From: Hymenolepis diminuta
Taxonomy: Eukaryota; Platyhelminthes; Cestoda; Cyclophyllidea; Hymenolepididae
Assembly: GCA_900708905.1 (NCBI GenBank)
Contig: CAADRB010000022.1
Location: 111,457-175,456, forward strand
DNA: 64,000 bases
Reading direction: 5' to 3'
The position numbers and the translations under genes were made by a program. The notes beneath the pieces are model-generated. The model saw nothing but the letters and a program-made list of their open reading frames with translations, had not been told where the DNA came from and ran no database searches. Each line of letters starts with the position of its first letter. The first letter of the stretch is position 1. Positions 27,108-39,537 of the stretch are shown here, piece after piece.

Positions 27108-30100
27108 GTGAGTTTCATGCGTTTTGCTTGCATACTAAATGCATTTTATTTATTAAATTTACTAGTGAACTAACTCTAATTACAGTTAGTCATTTCAATA
27201 GGCAGTTTCACATTTAAATTTAAAATTTTCTTCGAAATTTGATTCGAAGTAATTAAAATAAGTTTCTGCATCAGGTATTCCCAGTTCGCGAATAGTTAAA
27301 CTGGCCAAAATAAACAAAGTCGGGTTGTGAAAATCTGGTCTTAAAGAACTTTATGGCTATGAGTTGGGCGTGCACTGCTGTTTTCACCTTGATTAATTTC
27401 GTGGGACCAAAAATTATTTCTTTGTATCTAATAAATATTGAAAAAATTACACAAATTATTTCAGCAGATTTACCCTTTTTAGTGTAAATATATCCCTGTA
27501 TTTACTTTCATCTAATGTCTAAATCTACTTAAAGTATCTTTGTTACATAAATATCTGCCCAAATTCAAATTTGGTTTTAATTTTTTAATTATATTTTACA
27601 TTTTAGGGAGTTTACATACATTGGAGGAATCATTTTTTCTATTTTGTCGGAAAATTTAAAATTATTAATGTTGATGATACTTTAAATTGTAATAAATTAA
27701 ATCAATCCAAAATTCATTGACAACCACCAGTTAAATTTTCTTTTTCATTTAAATTTTATTAAGCTTTATTAATTTTTTAATTATCTGTTTATGGATCTAA
27801 GGTGTGTTTGATTCAAATCCACCCTATTTTGTTCAATCCTGACAAAAATCACAAATTATTAAAGTTAATTTTTAATTCAAGATAATGATAATTGTAATTA
27901 AATCAGACAAGTAAAATTCCACAAATTAAATAATTAACAAAGAACAGTTTTAGCAGGAAAGTGAGAATCTCTCTACGTTACACTTATGGAAGCCGATAGG
28001 GATTTCTGAAGTCCTCAATTCTAATAAAACCTGAGCTTGACATCTCGTACCTGTAAGTTAATACCCTACAATAATTATATGAGTATTACGAGTAATTATT
28101 GACAATTTTTTGATATTCTAATTTTAGTTTATTTAATAATTTTCTCTCTTACAATCTTTGAAAATTCATGCCTGTATTATTTCTGATAATCTATTCTCGA
28201 TTTTTTTGAGTTGCTCAGTTAAAATTTGCTAATAAATTATTAGTAAGTGAATTTTTGTCTTTAAACTCAAATCGAAATTCTCAAGTCCTAGAAAACATTT
28301 TATTACAATTACCGGTTGTTCTGAATCTTCTATTACTTTATTCAACAAATTTAATTTTCCAAATTGATTTTACGGAAAAAATTAACTGAATTTAAAATTT
28401 TTTCAGTGAGTTCATTTTGGTCTTGTTTAGAAGTTAGATCCCAATTCAAAGTCAATATATTCCTCTAGTTTTAAGGTAAAACTCAAGTTTTTAAATTTTA
28501 TTTGGTTAGATTTGTAACATTTTAAATTTTCTGCAAAGCCAGACCAAGGTTCAGTTAGTGGAATATGTACGCTTCAAATAGGACCGTCTGTGAAAAAAAC
28601 GAAAAAAAAAATTGGGAAAAATCATTTTATTGCATTAAATCGTGGAAATATCCATAAATTAATAAAACCTTTTATTTCATTTCTTGACCGGCGATTTTAA
28701 AATTTGTAATTGTATCTAAATACTATTATTATTGATCCGTTTCAATTTAAATTCATTTGTCGGTTTTTACCTGTTTTTCAATAATCGGAGATCATTTGTT
28801 GTTATAACGTAAAGAAGATGTCTTTACTTCCAAAGTTCTGATTTTGTGCCTATTTCACAGTGTCAAGAAATGACTAAATCAAATATGCAAGCAAACAGAA
28901 TCTCACTTATTGAAGCTTAATTGTTCAAATCTGTTTTCAGAAGAGCAATTATTCCATCCACATTGAATTGTGACATTCACATGACACTCAAAAATGGCAA
29001 AGGCTCTCAAATCGTATTGGTTCATTCGCCAATTTAAACTTTTCCCGAATTAAAGTGGACAAAATTTTTCTGGAAGTTGTAAATAATTTTTTTAAAATTT
29101 AACCCATACCAAGTGGTGATATTGTTCAATACAGTTTTATTCATTTCATGAAAACATAGTAAAACCCATCTCTGTGATTTAAATAGTTATTTGTAACTGT
29201 CTGATCAGATTCAGTTAGGTAGAGCATTAAAAACTTGATCAATAATGCTCTCATTGTGTAAATATCCTTTAACATGACTTTTATTTGAAATAAAATTTCT
29301 CTGATCCATTCAAAATATGATTGTTACGGAGGACTAAATGACGAAGGTATAAGTTGGAAAGTTTCCAATAAGTGCCCTTACGGAAAAAACCGTGCCGAAT
29401 TTTTCTTTATCGTTATAATTGGAGCAATTAAATGTTTGTAAAATATTGCTAACATCTTTGGGGGTAAATCGGTTTTAAAGATAATGATGCCCTTATTGCA
29501 AGGGCTATTTATGCAAGCCAGCATATGGAAAGTAAAACAGTAAAATTCATTTTATTTTCCAACCAATTACATCGATTCCAGTGGTATTTGATTTTCTTTA
29601 TCAGATAAAAATATATTAACAGTACATTTGACGCTGTTCTATCTGGAAGTCTGAAATAAATATGTACGGCTGAAAGTTAATTTTCAGGGTAGTTATATTT
29701 AGCCAATCTTGGATTAATAATTTTAATGCATTTATCTTTTATGGTTTTAAAAGTGTAAAATCACAGACAGAGTTTTAAATTTTGAAATACCGGGAATGGA
29801 ATCTGAGATGGAGACATTGTAGATTAGTATGGATTACTGTTACTGAGGAAGAATTGAAGATGGTCCTTCTTATCTAGTTAGACGACCTCACGAAACTCGT
29901 AGATCCTTATTTATTTCCTTTTATTCGTTTTAACTACTATTAAATATTCAAACAAATTGTTTGGCTCCAATGTCATGCATTTAAGTTTCTGTCGGTCAGA
30001 CTTACATAATAAAATTTGCTATAGATATTACTAATTTGCCTTCCATTGTGAACTACTTCCAGCTACCCACTTTATTTAGTCAGACGGTCATGCATTTAAG

Positions 30101-31134
30101 ATTTTTTTTTCAATTGAAGCCCAGTTTTCCTCCACTTTGAAAATGCTCAACTTCTTTCTGTCTTATTTTTATGAGGTATTTAAGCAAAATTTTCTTACTT
30201 TTAGCTAAATATGTAACATAAAAGGATAATTTTGAGAAAAGATGTGAGGACTTAATTAGAGAGCAAAAGCAAATAATTAATTTCTCTAGGGACTAATCGA
30301 AACTTAACCCTGGGTTAATTATCAACTCTGAAAGCAGTTTGAATTAGTTGTAGATATATTGCCGTCTAAAATATCTGACAATTTTACATTGAAATACTTT
30401 AAGTGAAAATTCTATCGCATTTATTTACAAACATTCCACTAAAACATGAATGCGCTTTCGCGAACAGATTCTGTAAATAAGTGAATGCGGCCGAAAAATG
30501 ATTACTTTCCAAAGGACATACATTAAAATGGTGCGTTTTTGTTATACATTCGTAATTACGGGTATTAAAGCTACAATGTTTTCAGAAATATTGAATTTAT
30601 TTAAAAAATTTCATTAATATTGGTATTCATTAAATACTTTAGTAGCTATATAATGCAATCTACAAATTATCACGATGACCTGAAGTGTTATTTGTCTCTA
30701 ACTCCGTAGGCGGATTTGTAGCGTTGTAGTTTGAATGAAATCGGGAAATCTTTTATAAATGGGAAACAGGGGTAAAAAATTGAATGGAATATAAAACGAG
30801 GGAGGGAATCAAGAAGAATTAAGTGAAGAAGTCCGGAGAGAATTAAGCTGTCCTAATTTAACGTCCTAATTTTCAAATTTAATTATTTAGCCTCCAATAT
30901 GAATGGTGATCGATTGATTTATATCTGAGGCTGATCTTGCCATAGTAATTTATTTGAATCACTCTACCGAGAAGAGCAATGAACTCCCTGAAGTTCACTA
31001 AAGATGAATGAAATATCCTTCTCTCTTCTCGTACAATCATTCAGCCATCTCTTTGATTTGACATTAATTGCGACATTATAATCTTCAGCAAAGCAAAAAT
31101 ATAACTTTTCATTAAGTGGGCAACTGAACTTGGT

Positions 31135-31390
31135 ATCAAAGAGTACTAGTTTATTAGACCTTTTAGTTGAGTTGCATAATATTGATTAAATGTTCCAAAA
31201 TTTAAATTTCATCATTCGTCGCCTAGATTACTGACGGAATTCTTGTCCACAATATCCAGTTCCTATTTGCCACTTGTTTAGTAATAATGACAGCTCTTGT
31301 CACCTCGACACTTCTCCGTCCAAAGGTTGGGAAAGCAAAATGATCTTAAATGACATTAAGCGGCTTACACGATCTAAATATCGTACAGCT
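31135..31390 (+). repeat. Partial relative of the 15.8/16.9-kb dispersed repeat
   Basis: It shares ATCAAAGAGT near the left end and GCAAAATGATCTTAAATGAC followed by AGCGGCTTAC at the right (31336-31369). The copy at 15.8 kb has GCAAATGATCTTACATGA and CAGCGGCTTACC. The orientation is the same. Borders are approximate. Confidence 0.45.
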
Positions 31391-34087
31391 CAATAGACAG
31401 TGTTCAGTAAAGGAGTACCATGAATATTGCTCTTCGATAGTCGTAGTTTATTTCTCATTTTGTACAAAGCCGAGTAATTTCGATATCTTTTTGTCAATAA
31501 GTCACGTTTTCCTATCACGTAATTTTGGCTGAAGAGATATGAGAATTCCTAGGGTAAAACTTCCCCTAATTTTCCCTTTTCATTTAGCTGCAACAGATAG
31601 AACTAAAAAGGAGGTTTTTAATTTCCACCTTAAATTAGTATCTTCTAACCAAGAAATGTCAAGAATAAAACATGCCAAAGGATCGGCGGTATTTCGAAAT
31701 CGATACTCACGAATGCCTAATCTAAGAGTTCTCCGGATGTTAACGAGCTTGAATATTATTACAATCTATGTGCTAACTTTTCAAACAGAACTTCAAGTTA
31801 GAGCTAAATGTTTTGGAAAACACTGCAAGAGGAAATAAATCTGACACTCGAATGGAAAAACTAACTTTTTTTCTGAGCCTGAAATACGACGCTGATAAAG
31901 AACCCTCTAATCATCAATCTACTTTTCTATAATTTCAATACTCTTCTCTAATTATGCAAGTAAAATGGCAGTTTCATTTCTGTTCCCACCACTTGGCTCT
32001 GCGCAATCAAATAACGTCTGCTCCTTACCAGCGATTAATACAATGAAAAGGAGAAACTTTCTCATAATCAAACTTGAAGAATGCTTTAATGAATTTTCAA
32101 TGGTAGAAGTTGAGAATCATGCATAGCATAATGCAAATCTGCCCTTCAGTGTATTTTAAGAATAAATTTATTCAAATCTAATTAAAATTCTTTGCAAATG
32201 GAGGCAAATAATAGGAAATACTAGCGTAAATACTTCAAATTTCATATGTCGAACTCCTTCCCTTTCATAATTCATGCATTTGCTTCCCCGATTAGTATAA
32301 TGCGAAGAGTATTCATACGTCTGCCAATAACCAAAATCTGCCACGACTCGTATAATGTTTTAATATGGGAGAATTTTCTTTGAAAAAATGTTCTCTGATT
32401 GAATATAACTGTTTGATTAGACATAACGAAGATTTACTAGATTTAAAATGTTTGGGACTAAAATTGAGGTTCCCTCCATTCGTGGTAAAGCAATAAATGG
32501 AAGCTAATTTTTTTTAGAATTCGATTATTAACTTCACTCATTGTACAATGAGTTAATACTGGTATTCTAATGCTATTATTAGCCAAATATCCGAAGAAAT
32601 CCCTTGAAGATTACAGAGAATGTGTATGTCAATGAATCTACGACATACTAACTCCCAAACACACTAAGGAAAACGTTTTCAACGATCATTTTGGATACAG
32701 GATTAGCATCGTGGCCTTCACCTGGCGAGAAACTCTTACTTTGTCGCTCTCCTTATTAGTCAGACTTAAGCAGTATTGTTGGCCATTCTGCCCACTGGAT
32801 ATGCGATTCGGTGATAGATGGTCACAAAATCCGTGACCTCTTACTTCACAGATCAGACATCGGCTTACAATCTAATTTGCCTCCTAATGTTAAGTGTAGC
32901 TAGTAGAATGCAACGAAATTGTAATCCCCCAGCGGTATTTAACCTACAACAACAGTGATTTTTACCCATGCTAATTATTTCTGATTCACCCATCACTTAG
33001 TAGAATACTAGAATTTGCCCAATTTCCATGGCGCATAGGGAATTGACATTTAGAGAGCAAAAGAAAGACTGAAAAATAAGTCTCTGCAGGAATCAAGAGC
33101 AGAATTGCTAATAGCAAAAGTTTCATTCAAATTTATTTCTATTTGTCCCGTTAACTGAACCTTATTTTCATTCAAAATTTCTTTTATATAGTTGCGTTTA
33201 ATAATAATTAGATGGAAGCAAATGTGAAATTTATTTGCTTATTTTTTCAGTCTTGAAATAAATTTAAATGTCGACGAAAAATTATGATAAATCTTTTATT
33301 TAATATTGCATATGCTGTTTACTTGGTGAAGCTTTGGAAAAGTGGGATGGAAGTGGATGAAAATGTTGGGAGCCAATTATCGACTAATGTGTTCCACCTG
33401 TAGCTGAATGTGAGTCATACAATGGCAGCCAAAACTGCAGGGAAGGCGTGAATACGTCTGAGTCAGACTTGAAGTTCCCACGTCGGTGTGGGACATTAAT
33501 GTCAACAGCAGGTGTTCAATTGCAGAATTAAATAAATTTTGTGTGAATAACCTAGATTTCAGAACATACTTTATCATTTTTTTCATGGACTTAGCCGGGG
33601 AAAAGGCAAAGGTTTCTAAGCCAGTCATCGAGCGGTTTCCAATTTCACGTCTACGCAAGCATCAGTTTTCTCCCTGTCAAGAAGTCAAAATTATGTTTGT
33701 AAGGTAATCCCGAACAGCTAAAATCAGATATCAGTTACTTGGGGGAGTCCAAATTCAAACCCAATCCATAACTTTCCATTTAATTAGATCAGCTAATTAG
33801 CCTGCACATATTTGGTTATTTCATCTTTATTTTAGGCGAATTCTCTTTGATCGAACTATATCTAGTGGAATTATGTTTTTAAATGAGGGATTTCTTTCAT
33901 TATGCCCTTATTTGTAATATTGCATTTGTCGATTAGATCGTGAAATTCCAGGATGCCTTGTAATTATTTATCAGTGCCACTATCACAAGATCTCTCTCCT
34001 ATTCCAAAATTTGTTGAATGCTGTATTTATATATTTCATTTTTTGCAAAATATTTCTAATCTTTAACGTGGATTTTGATAAGCCCCC

Positions 34088-34137
34088 NNNNNNNNNNNNN
34101 NNNNNNNNNNNNNNNNNNNNNNNNNNNNNNNNNNNNN
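34088..34137. other. Assembly gap (50 N)
   Basis: A run of N inside the presumed first intron. A missing short exon here cannot be excluded. Confidence 1.
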
Positions 34138-34614
34138 TTTTAAGATGAAATCCTATTTAATTTCAGAAATTATTTTGATTCTAATATTTTAATATTACAA
34201 TGAAAAACGCTCGTTTGCCGTATATCTAAGTAGTTTGTCCCTAAAATTAAGTCATCGTCTAGACACGAGAAGGTTAGGTCATTTTTCTCCTACATATATC
34301 TTACATTTGATCACTAATCTGAATGGTGTAAAAGAGAATATTTTTGGTTTTTGCCAAAAAAGGACTGTCTGTGTTGTATTATTTATCAATTTCTTTTGTT
34401 ATTTTATGAATAAAGTTTTGTTTATATTGATGTCTGCTTTAATTAAGATTAAATGCAAATGAAAGCGCTCCATTTCGGTGAAGTTGGCAGTAAAATAACC
34501 ACGCATATCCTCACACAAAATTCATTCAGTCACTCTTTCCCCCTGAAAGGTAGAAATAAAAGATCAAGTAGATTCTTTATTTGCCATAAAGCAAACAGCA
34601 CCTAACGGCTTCCC

Positions 34615-34628
34615 GTAGCCATGGCAAC
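34615..34628. promoter_or_regulatory. X-box-like RFX binding site
   Basis: GTAGCC-AT-GGCAAC fits the RFX consensus GTNRCC-N(0-3)-RGYAAC at every defined position. It lies in a patch richer in GC than its surroundings, and an inverted CCAAT-type GCCAAT follows at about 34844. Whether it acts as a regulatory element is inference. Confidence 0.35.
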
Positions 34629-35008
34629 ATTAAAAGTTTGTGGGTAATATTTGCCCCTCCGACCGTTAGCCGCAAAATCTTCTCCACAGGCAAGCAACTA
34701 TGTAATGACCTTTATGGTGCTTATGGACTACTACGGCAGCTACTTCATTACGCTAATGATACTGATGAGATCGTAACGCGGTCGAAGAAAATCCCGTAGT
34801 AGATACTATATTTAGCAACCTGGGCACACATACCCAAATTGCGCCAATCGATTATACCATACAATTGATCTAGTTTCATTAAAACAGAGCGAAGAAAGGA
34901 ATACATGTTGAAGACAATCTATTTGATTGATTAAAAATCAATAAGATTTTGAATCAAATATGTGAGCTAGATAAAAATATTCAAATGGGGAGAAAGTGAA
35001 ATTACTCC

Positions 35009-35016
35009 TGACGTCA
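35009..35016. promoter_or_regulatory. CRE-like palindrome TGACGTCA
   Basis: This is a perfect 8-bp CREB/ATF consensus, with a second one at 35819-35826. Only the sequence match supports it. Confidence 0.25.
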
Positions 35017-35818
35017 CGTTCTACTCGATGCTTCTTTGTGCTTAACATCTTCGTGGATTTCCTTCTGTTGAATCTAATCTTTAGGGAACTATAAGATAGT
35101 TTTGGCTTAGACCATTTGAAAAAGAATGTATTTTTTAATTTAAGTGCTTTAGAGACCCATATATTCTGCCTACGTTTAATTTTTATCTCGATTATTCTGC
35201 CTGCGTTTTGTTTTACCCTCGGCTTATTAATTGCAAAGCTGTTAGCCTCTCTTCATCATATTATATTTTTCATCCAATTCCTAACTTGAGACAGGGAATT
35301 TTATAAGGATGAGAATACAAAAGCTTAGCAAGTTTTCCCTATCTTACATTGGTATCTCCCCAGTTCGAACCCCTTTTTGGATATAATTCACAAACTAGTC
35401 CTAATTCGCTTAATATCGGAAGGACGTGTGCATCTAGTACTTTGCATTTATGCTGTTGAATAGTGGCGTCTGTTTCATCGTCATAGTGCAGAACAGTTAG
35501 GTAATATGAACCAAGAGCCCCAGTTAGTATAATTTAACTTTTCTCACTAATAAATAAAGAATGTGTATCTCATGAAGCAAATTTTGAATATATCATAAAA
35601 TCGTCACCAGAATGGTCAACATTTTAAAATTTTATTATGCGGGAAGGCGCAATTTTTCATAATCGCTTATGGAATTTAACATATATATTAAGAACTGTCA
35701 TTGAAATGTGAAAGTAAGTTTACTGCTTCCCCTATCCTCCAAGCGTCCGAAGAGATTGTGGCAAGTTGGAACAATTAAATAAATTTACCAAGCCCATTTG
35801 GAAAAGCGTTTTCCAACG

Positions 35819-35826
35819 TGACGTCA
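35819..35826. promoter_or_regulatory. CRE-like palindrome TGACGTCA
   Basis: The second perfect CRE consensus lies just before the hairpin at 35838-35859. A third is at 60732-60739 in a later intron. Confidence 0.25.
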
Positions 35827-35837
35827 GTGGCGTCAGG

Positions 35838-35859
35838 GAGCCTTTCTGGTGAAAGGCTC
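35838..35859. repeat. Perfect 9-bp inverted repeat (hairpin)
   Basis: GAGCCTTTC, the loop TGGT, then GAAAGGCTC. No coding context and no run of T follows it, so a terminator or RNA role is not supported. Confidence 0.6.
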
Positions 35860-36024
35860 GATTTCTGTAGCTGGTGGAGCTGATATTACTTTTATTATCA
35901 TCATCAACGGCAATACAATAATACTTTGACGGGTTTTAATCATGGAAGTGTATCGGATTAAGAGTAACAGTAAAACTAGTCGAAATAATAAAACGAAAAT
36001 AGGAGTCGAGAAGTTAGTTACGTG

Positions 36025-36190
36025 GTCAAGGCATCAAGAGTCTAGTTTTATTTACATTCTGGAAGCATTTGGTTGTCCCTATTCCCATATGATTTTGACC
36101 TCCAGATTCCTCGGAGAGATTTTGTCCACAATATTCTGAACTTATCAAATTGTTGTTCTTTCCACCTCGATTCACTACTTTCTTGTTTAT
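36025..36190 (+). repeat. Further partial relative of the dispersed repeat
   Basis: The blocks CATCAAGAGTCTAGTTTTAT and TTTTGTCCACAATATTCTGA (36118-36137) match TATCAAAGAGTACTAGTTTA and CTTGTCCACAATATCCAG of the 31.1-kb copy, with similar spacing. The match is weak and borders are approximate. Confidence 0.35.
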
Positions 36191-39100
36191 ATTACATCTC
36201 TTTTCCTTTTTGGACCATTCTTTTACAATAATCCAGACTTAAAATTCAGGTGGTTCTGGTGGTTTTAAAAAATGGTATGGTTTGTTTATATACATTAGAG
36301 TTAGAAATCCATTAATCGGACACCTTTCACATATATAATTCAATATCTGACCTTGAAAAGAAATGGCGAGGAATTCGCTTGTTTATATTATGGCTCTCAA
36401 GCTTCCGGTGTGGTTATAAGTAAGTGTTTGTATTCGTTGAGAACTAATGAAGAACCATCCTTCCGACTTTTTAAGTTATTTTGCCTCAACCATGGTGGTA
36501 TGAGTTCCCGAAAATAGTTAAGTTCCTCGGAGAAATATATACAAGACAACTATCCTCATTTTAATACCAAGTTAGATAGCCTTCATTACATATATAGATC
36601 GCCTCTGAAATATTACTGCGGCTATAGTGAACATGGTGATGCAAATAAGGAAACTCCGTGGCACAGCACCTTCAAGCAAATTAATTAAAATGACAATATC
36701 TTCCCTGGGCGACAGAAGATGTTTCCCTATGATTGACTGCTTAAGGTCAAATAGCTGACAATTTCGTTCATTCCTCCTCCCTAGGCTCTATCAAGATGTC
36801 AAGATACGACTACACCGACAAATTGTAAATGATAGAAGATGACAAAGAGAGTCATCTATCACTGATATATCAATTGACCTCTTTATTTCTCGTATGGGAG
36901 CATTATTCCCATTTTTAATAGTTACCCAACCTTTTGCGCCGTTCTTACGAATGGTAGTCGAAAAATGACCTACTTAAGCTACAGGTCATATGTTTTAGCA
37001 ATTAACGCTTGTACCAAATGACTAATGTTCGTGTGTCGAAGCCTGGCCTAACCAAGATTCGTTTTAATTAAAAAGCGTACACAAACTACATACACGGCCA
37101 AGAAATTGAGCTCTGAAGCACTTTTCAGAATAACAATAAATATGATTAAAAATTGCAGGGAAGTTGAGAACCAATCGGCTAGTGCCGACATACCGAGACA
37201 ACATTGCTAGACTCTCTTATCGATTTAGTGGTCGATCAGGCTTAAAATATGTGGCAGATTATTTTTCAGGAACGTAGAGGAGTCAAATTTAAACATTGGT
37301 ATATAAAGTCAAGAAGCAACGAACTACATCTATTAACTAAAAGATATATATGGTGAATTCAAATAAAGTGGGATCTTTTTATTCCCTACCTTATCCTTCA
37401 TTTCTTTATCGTCATTGTTAAAGCTTGCTCATATTTAAAACTTACATGCTTGATTTATCGTAGATAGCAGTCCAGCTGTTATTACCATGAGAAATGCTCG
37501 GGTAAAGGCACTGATTGATTACTCAAATGTCGACAGATCTGTAATAAGCAGTGTCAAGACTTATATGCTCAAACTCCTACTGGAAACATAAGACTCCACC
37601 CATTAGTAAAAAAAATTAATACATGTGCCTAATCGTCGTCGTAGTAGCGGCTATTTTCCCAAGATAAAAAACTAGTACGGAAACTTTTAATGTCGATGAC
37701 TCACAGTGAAGAGATAATCCTTTGGCGTTGTCCGGATAACTTCATCCATCCTGTTAAGAGTGAGGGAAGAGGGGGGTAGGGGGAGGAAATGTCCTAACAA
37801 ATTTGAAACGTTCTGACTAGTTTTGTGCAGGGGGATTGGTTGACTTATAACTTTGCCAGTTTCAGACATAACTACATAAAACCTGAAATGCACCTAAACA
37901 TTCATTTGCAGCTTCACAAACCTTTCCTGACTTCATTACGTCGCATGACCGTTCTAGGAGGTCCTTCCATCGATCAGAGCGCATACTTCTTTGATGATCC
38001 ATACTAATTTCTTAGTGTGTGAATAGATAGCCGCTAAATTTGCTCAGTTAGACAAATCGGCCTCAATTTAAATTTCTATTCTTTTGTAAAATAAATAATC
38101 TTTATAACTTTTAGTGAAGTCATCGAAAAGTGACTTCTTCCCCCCTTTCGTAATAACTCTTTATATATCGTTTTGTTTTAAATGTTCTTATATTAGAAAT
38201 GTTCACTTTATTTTAGATTTTTGATGGAGATTGGAAAAAAACACAGAAGAAATCGTATAAATACAAACATTACCCATTTCAACTGTTTCCTAAATCATGT
38301 TTTCAGAATCTCCCTTGGTTTGCCCTTCCCCACATACTGAACATTTTGCCTAGTTGATATGCTAGTAAAGCGAATTGTTCTATGTTTACGTCAGACTGAC
38401 TTCATTAAGAAGATAAAATGATCTGATAACTGGTAAACTCCCTTGTCCAGTAGCTTCGTTCGGACCTTCACTTGAAGATGATAATTAGATAAGATACAAC
38501 CCTCAGAGAACTTTAAAATAAAAAACCTAATGATCCTGAATTCAGGTGAAGTGGGGTTCTCTTGATTCCTTGGCCTTCACTTCTACTGTCCCCAATTTTC
38601 CTATTGCTCTCCTCCTAAGTATTTGAAAGCTTCTCCATGATTAATAGTCGTATATCATTTCTGTCTTGGCATGGGAAATAAAATATGCAATATACTAAAC
38701 GAAACCATGAGCTCGGCGGTAAGAATTTTTATTTTCCATGAGTCTAATATCTCATAGACGGATCGTGCTTTCAAATTTTTAATTGCCATTGAATGAAAAT
38801 CCCTTTGTGTTTCTTCACATACTACCAGCTTCTTTATTAAGTCAGAAATCACAACATGGATGTCCGTTTTGCACATTAGGTGATAATGAATGGCTAAACC
38901 GTATTTGATAATTCTGACTAATAAGAGGGATGAAGGAACGCGAATTCTCCAGCAAGAACAGTTTCCCAATACCTTCCATGCACTCAGGTCGTGCGTTATT
39001 AGCACTTTTCCTGATGATGTTAGGAAATTCAGATTTGATATTGGTCATTTCAGCGTTTAACAAATGAAAAATTTTTATAGAACCAGTATTAACTATTAGG

Positions 39101-39537
39101 ATAACTTTCTACCTATCGAGATTTAAAGCAAATCAGTTTACCACATGCATATTTCATAATTCCGCCTTCTCTACAAGGTATAAACTTAAGCGAAGTGTAT
39201 AGGCAAGCCGTATCTGCCAATAAAAAAGGCTAAAATATGATCTTGATAACAAACATCTTTAAACTTCTTTAAATTTACATGAAATTTGAGCTGCAGATGG
39301 GTTATGTTTATACAAGCGACCGAACAGACCGTGGTAAAGTTATCCGTTTCTCTTAGAATACTTTTTCTATATTCTAGCACTAGCTTGCATGAAATACATG
39401 TCAAGGAACTTTTTTAGAAATGCATACTTCGTGGAGGATTATGATAAATTGACTGTGTACTAAGATTACTAGTCGCATGCTAGCTAGTCTACCACACTAA
39501 TTTCTAGATTCATGACATGGTAATTTACTATTTTTAG

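Larger units (their letters stand above)
27108..39537 (+). other. Probable first intron or intergenic DNA
   Basis: No coding exon can be supported in this 12.4 kb. It holds two partial relatives of the dispersed repeat (about 31.1 and 36.0 kb), a 50-N gap (34088-34137), a GC-richer patch at 34.59-34.86 kb with an X-box-like site, two CRE sites (35009 and 35819) and a hairpin at 35838. The start codon for the acidic coding exon at 39538 should lie in here or upstream, and I could not locate it. The 3' border TATTTTTAG|AC at 39537 is a good acceptor. Confidence 0.4.

Noticed and set aside
31539..31838. 99-codon open frame in the presumed first intron
   Set aside because: No recognisable domain, no splice partners in phase, and an ordinary lysine/isoleucine-rich random composition.
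34621..34690. ATG overlapping the X-box (34621), with donor TGTGG|GTAATA, spliced to the acceptor at 34689
   Set aside because: The joined frame hits a stop at once (ATG TAA), and the intron would be under 50 bp.
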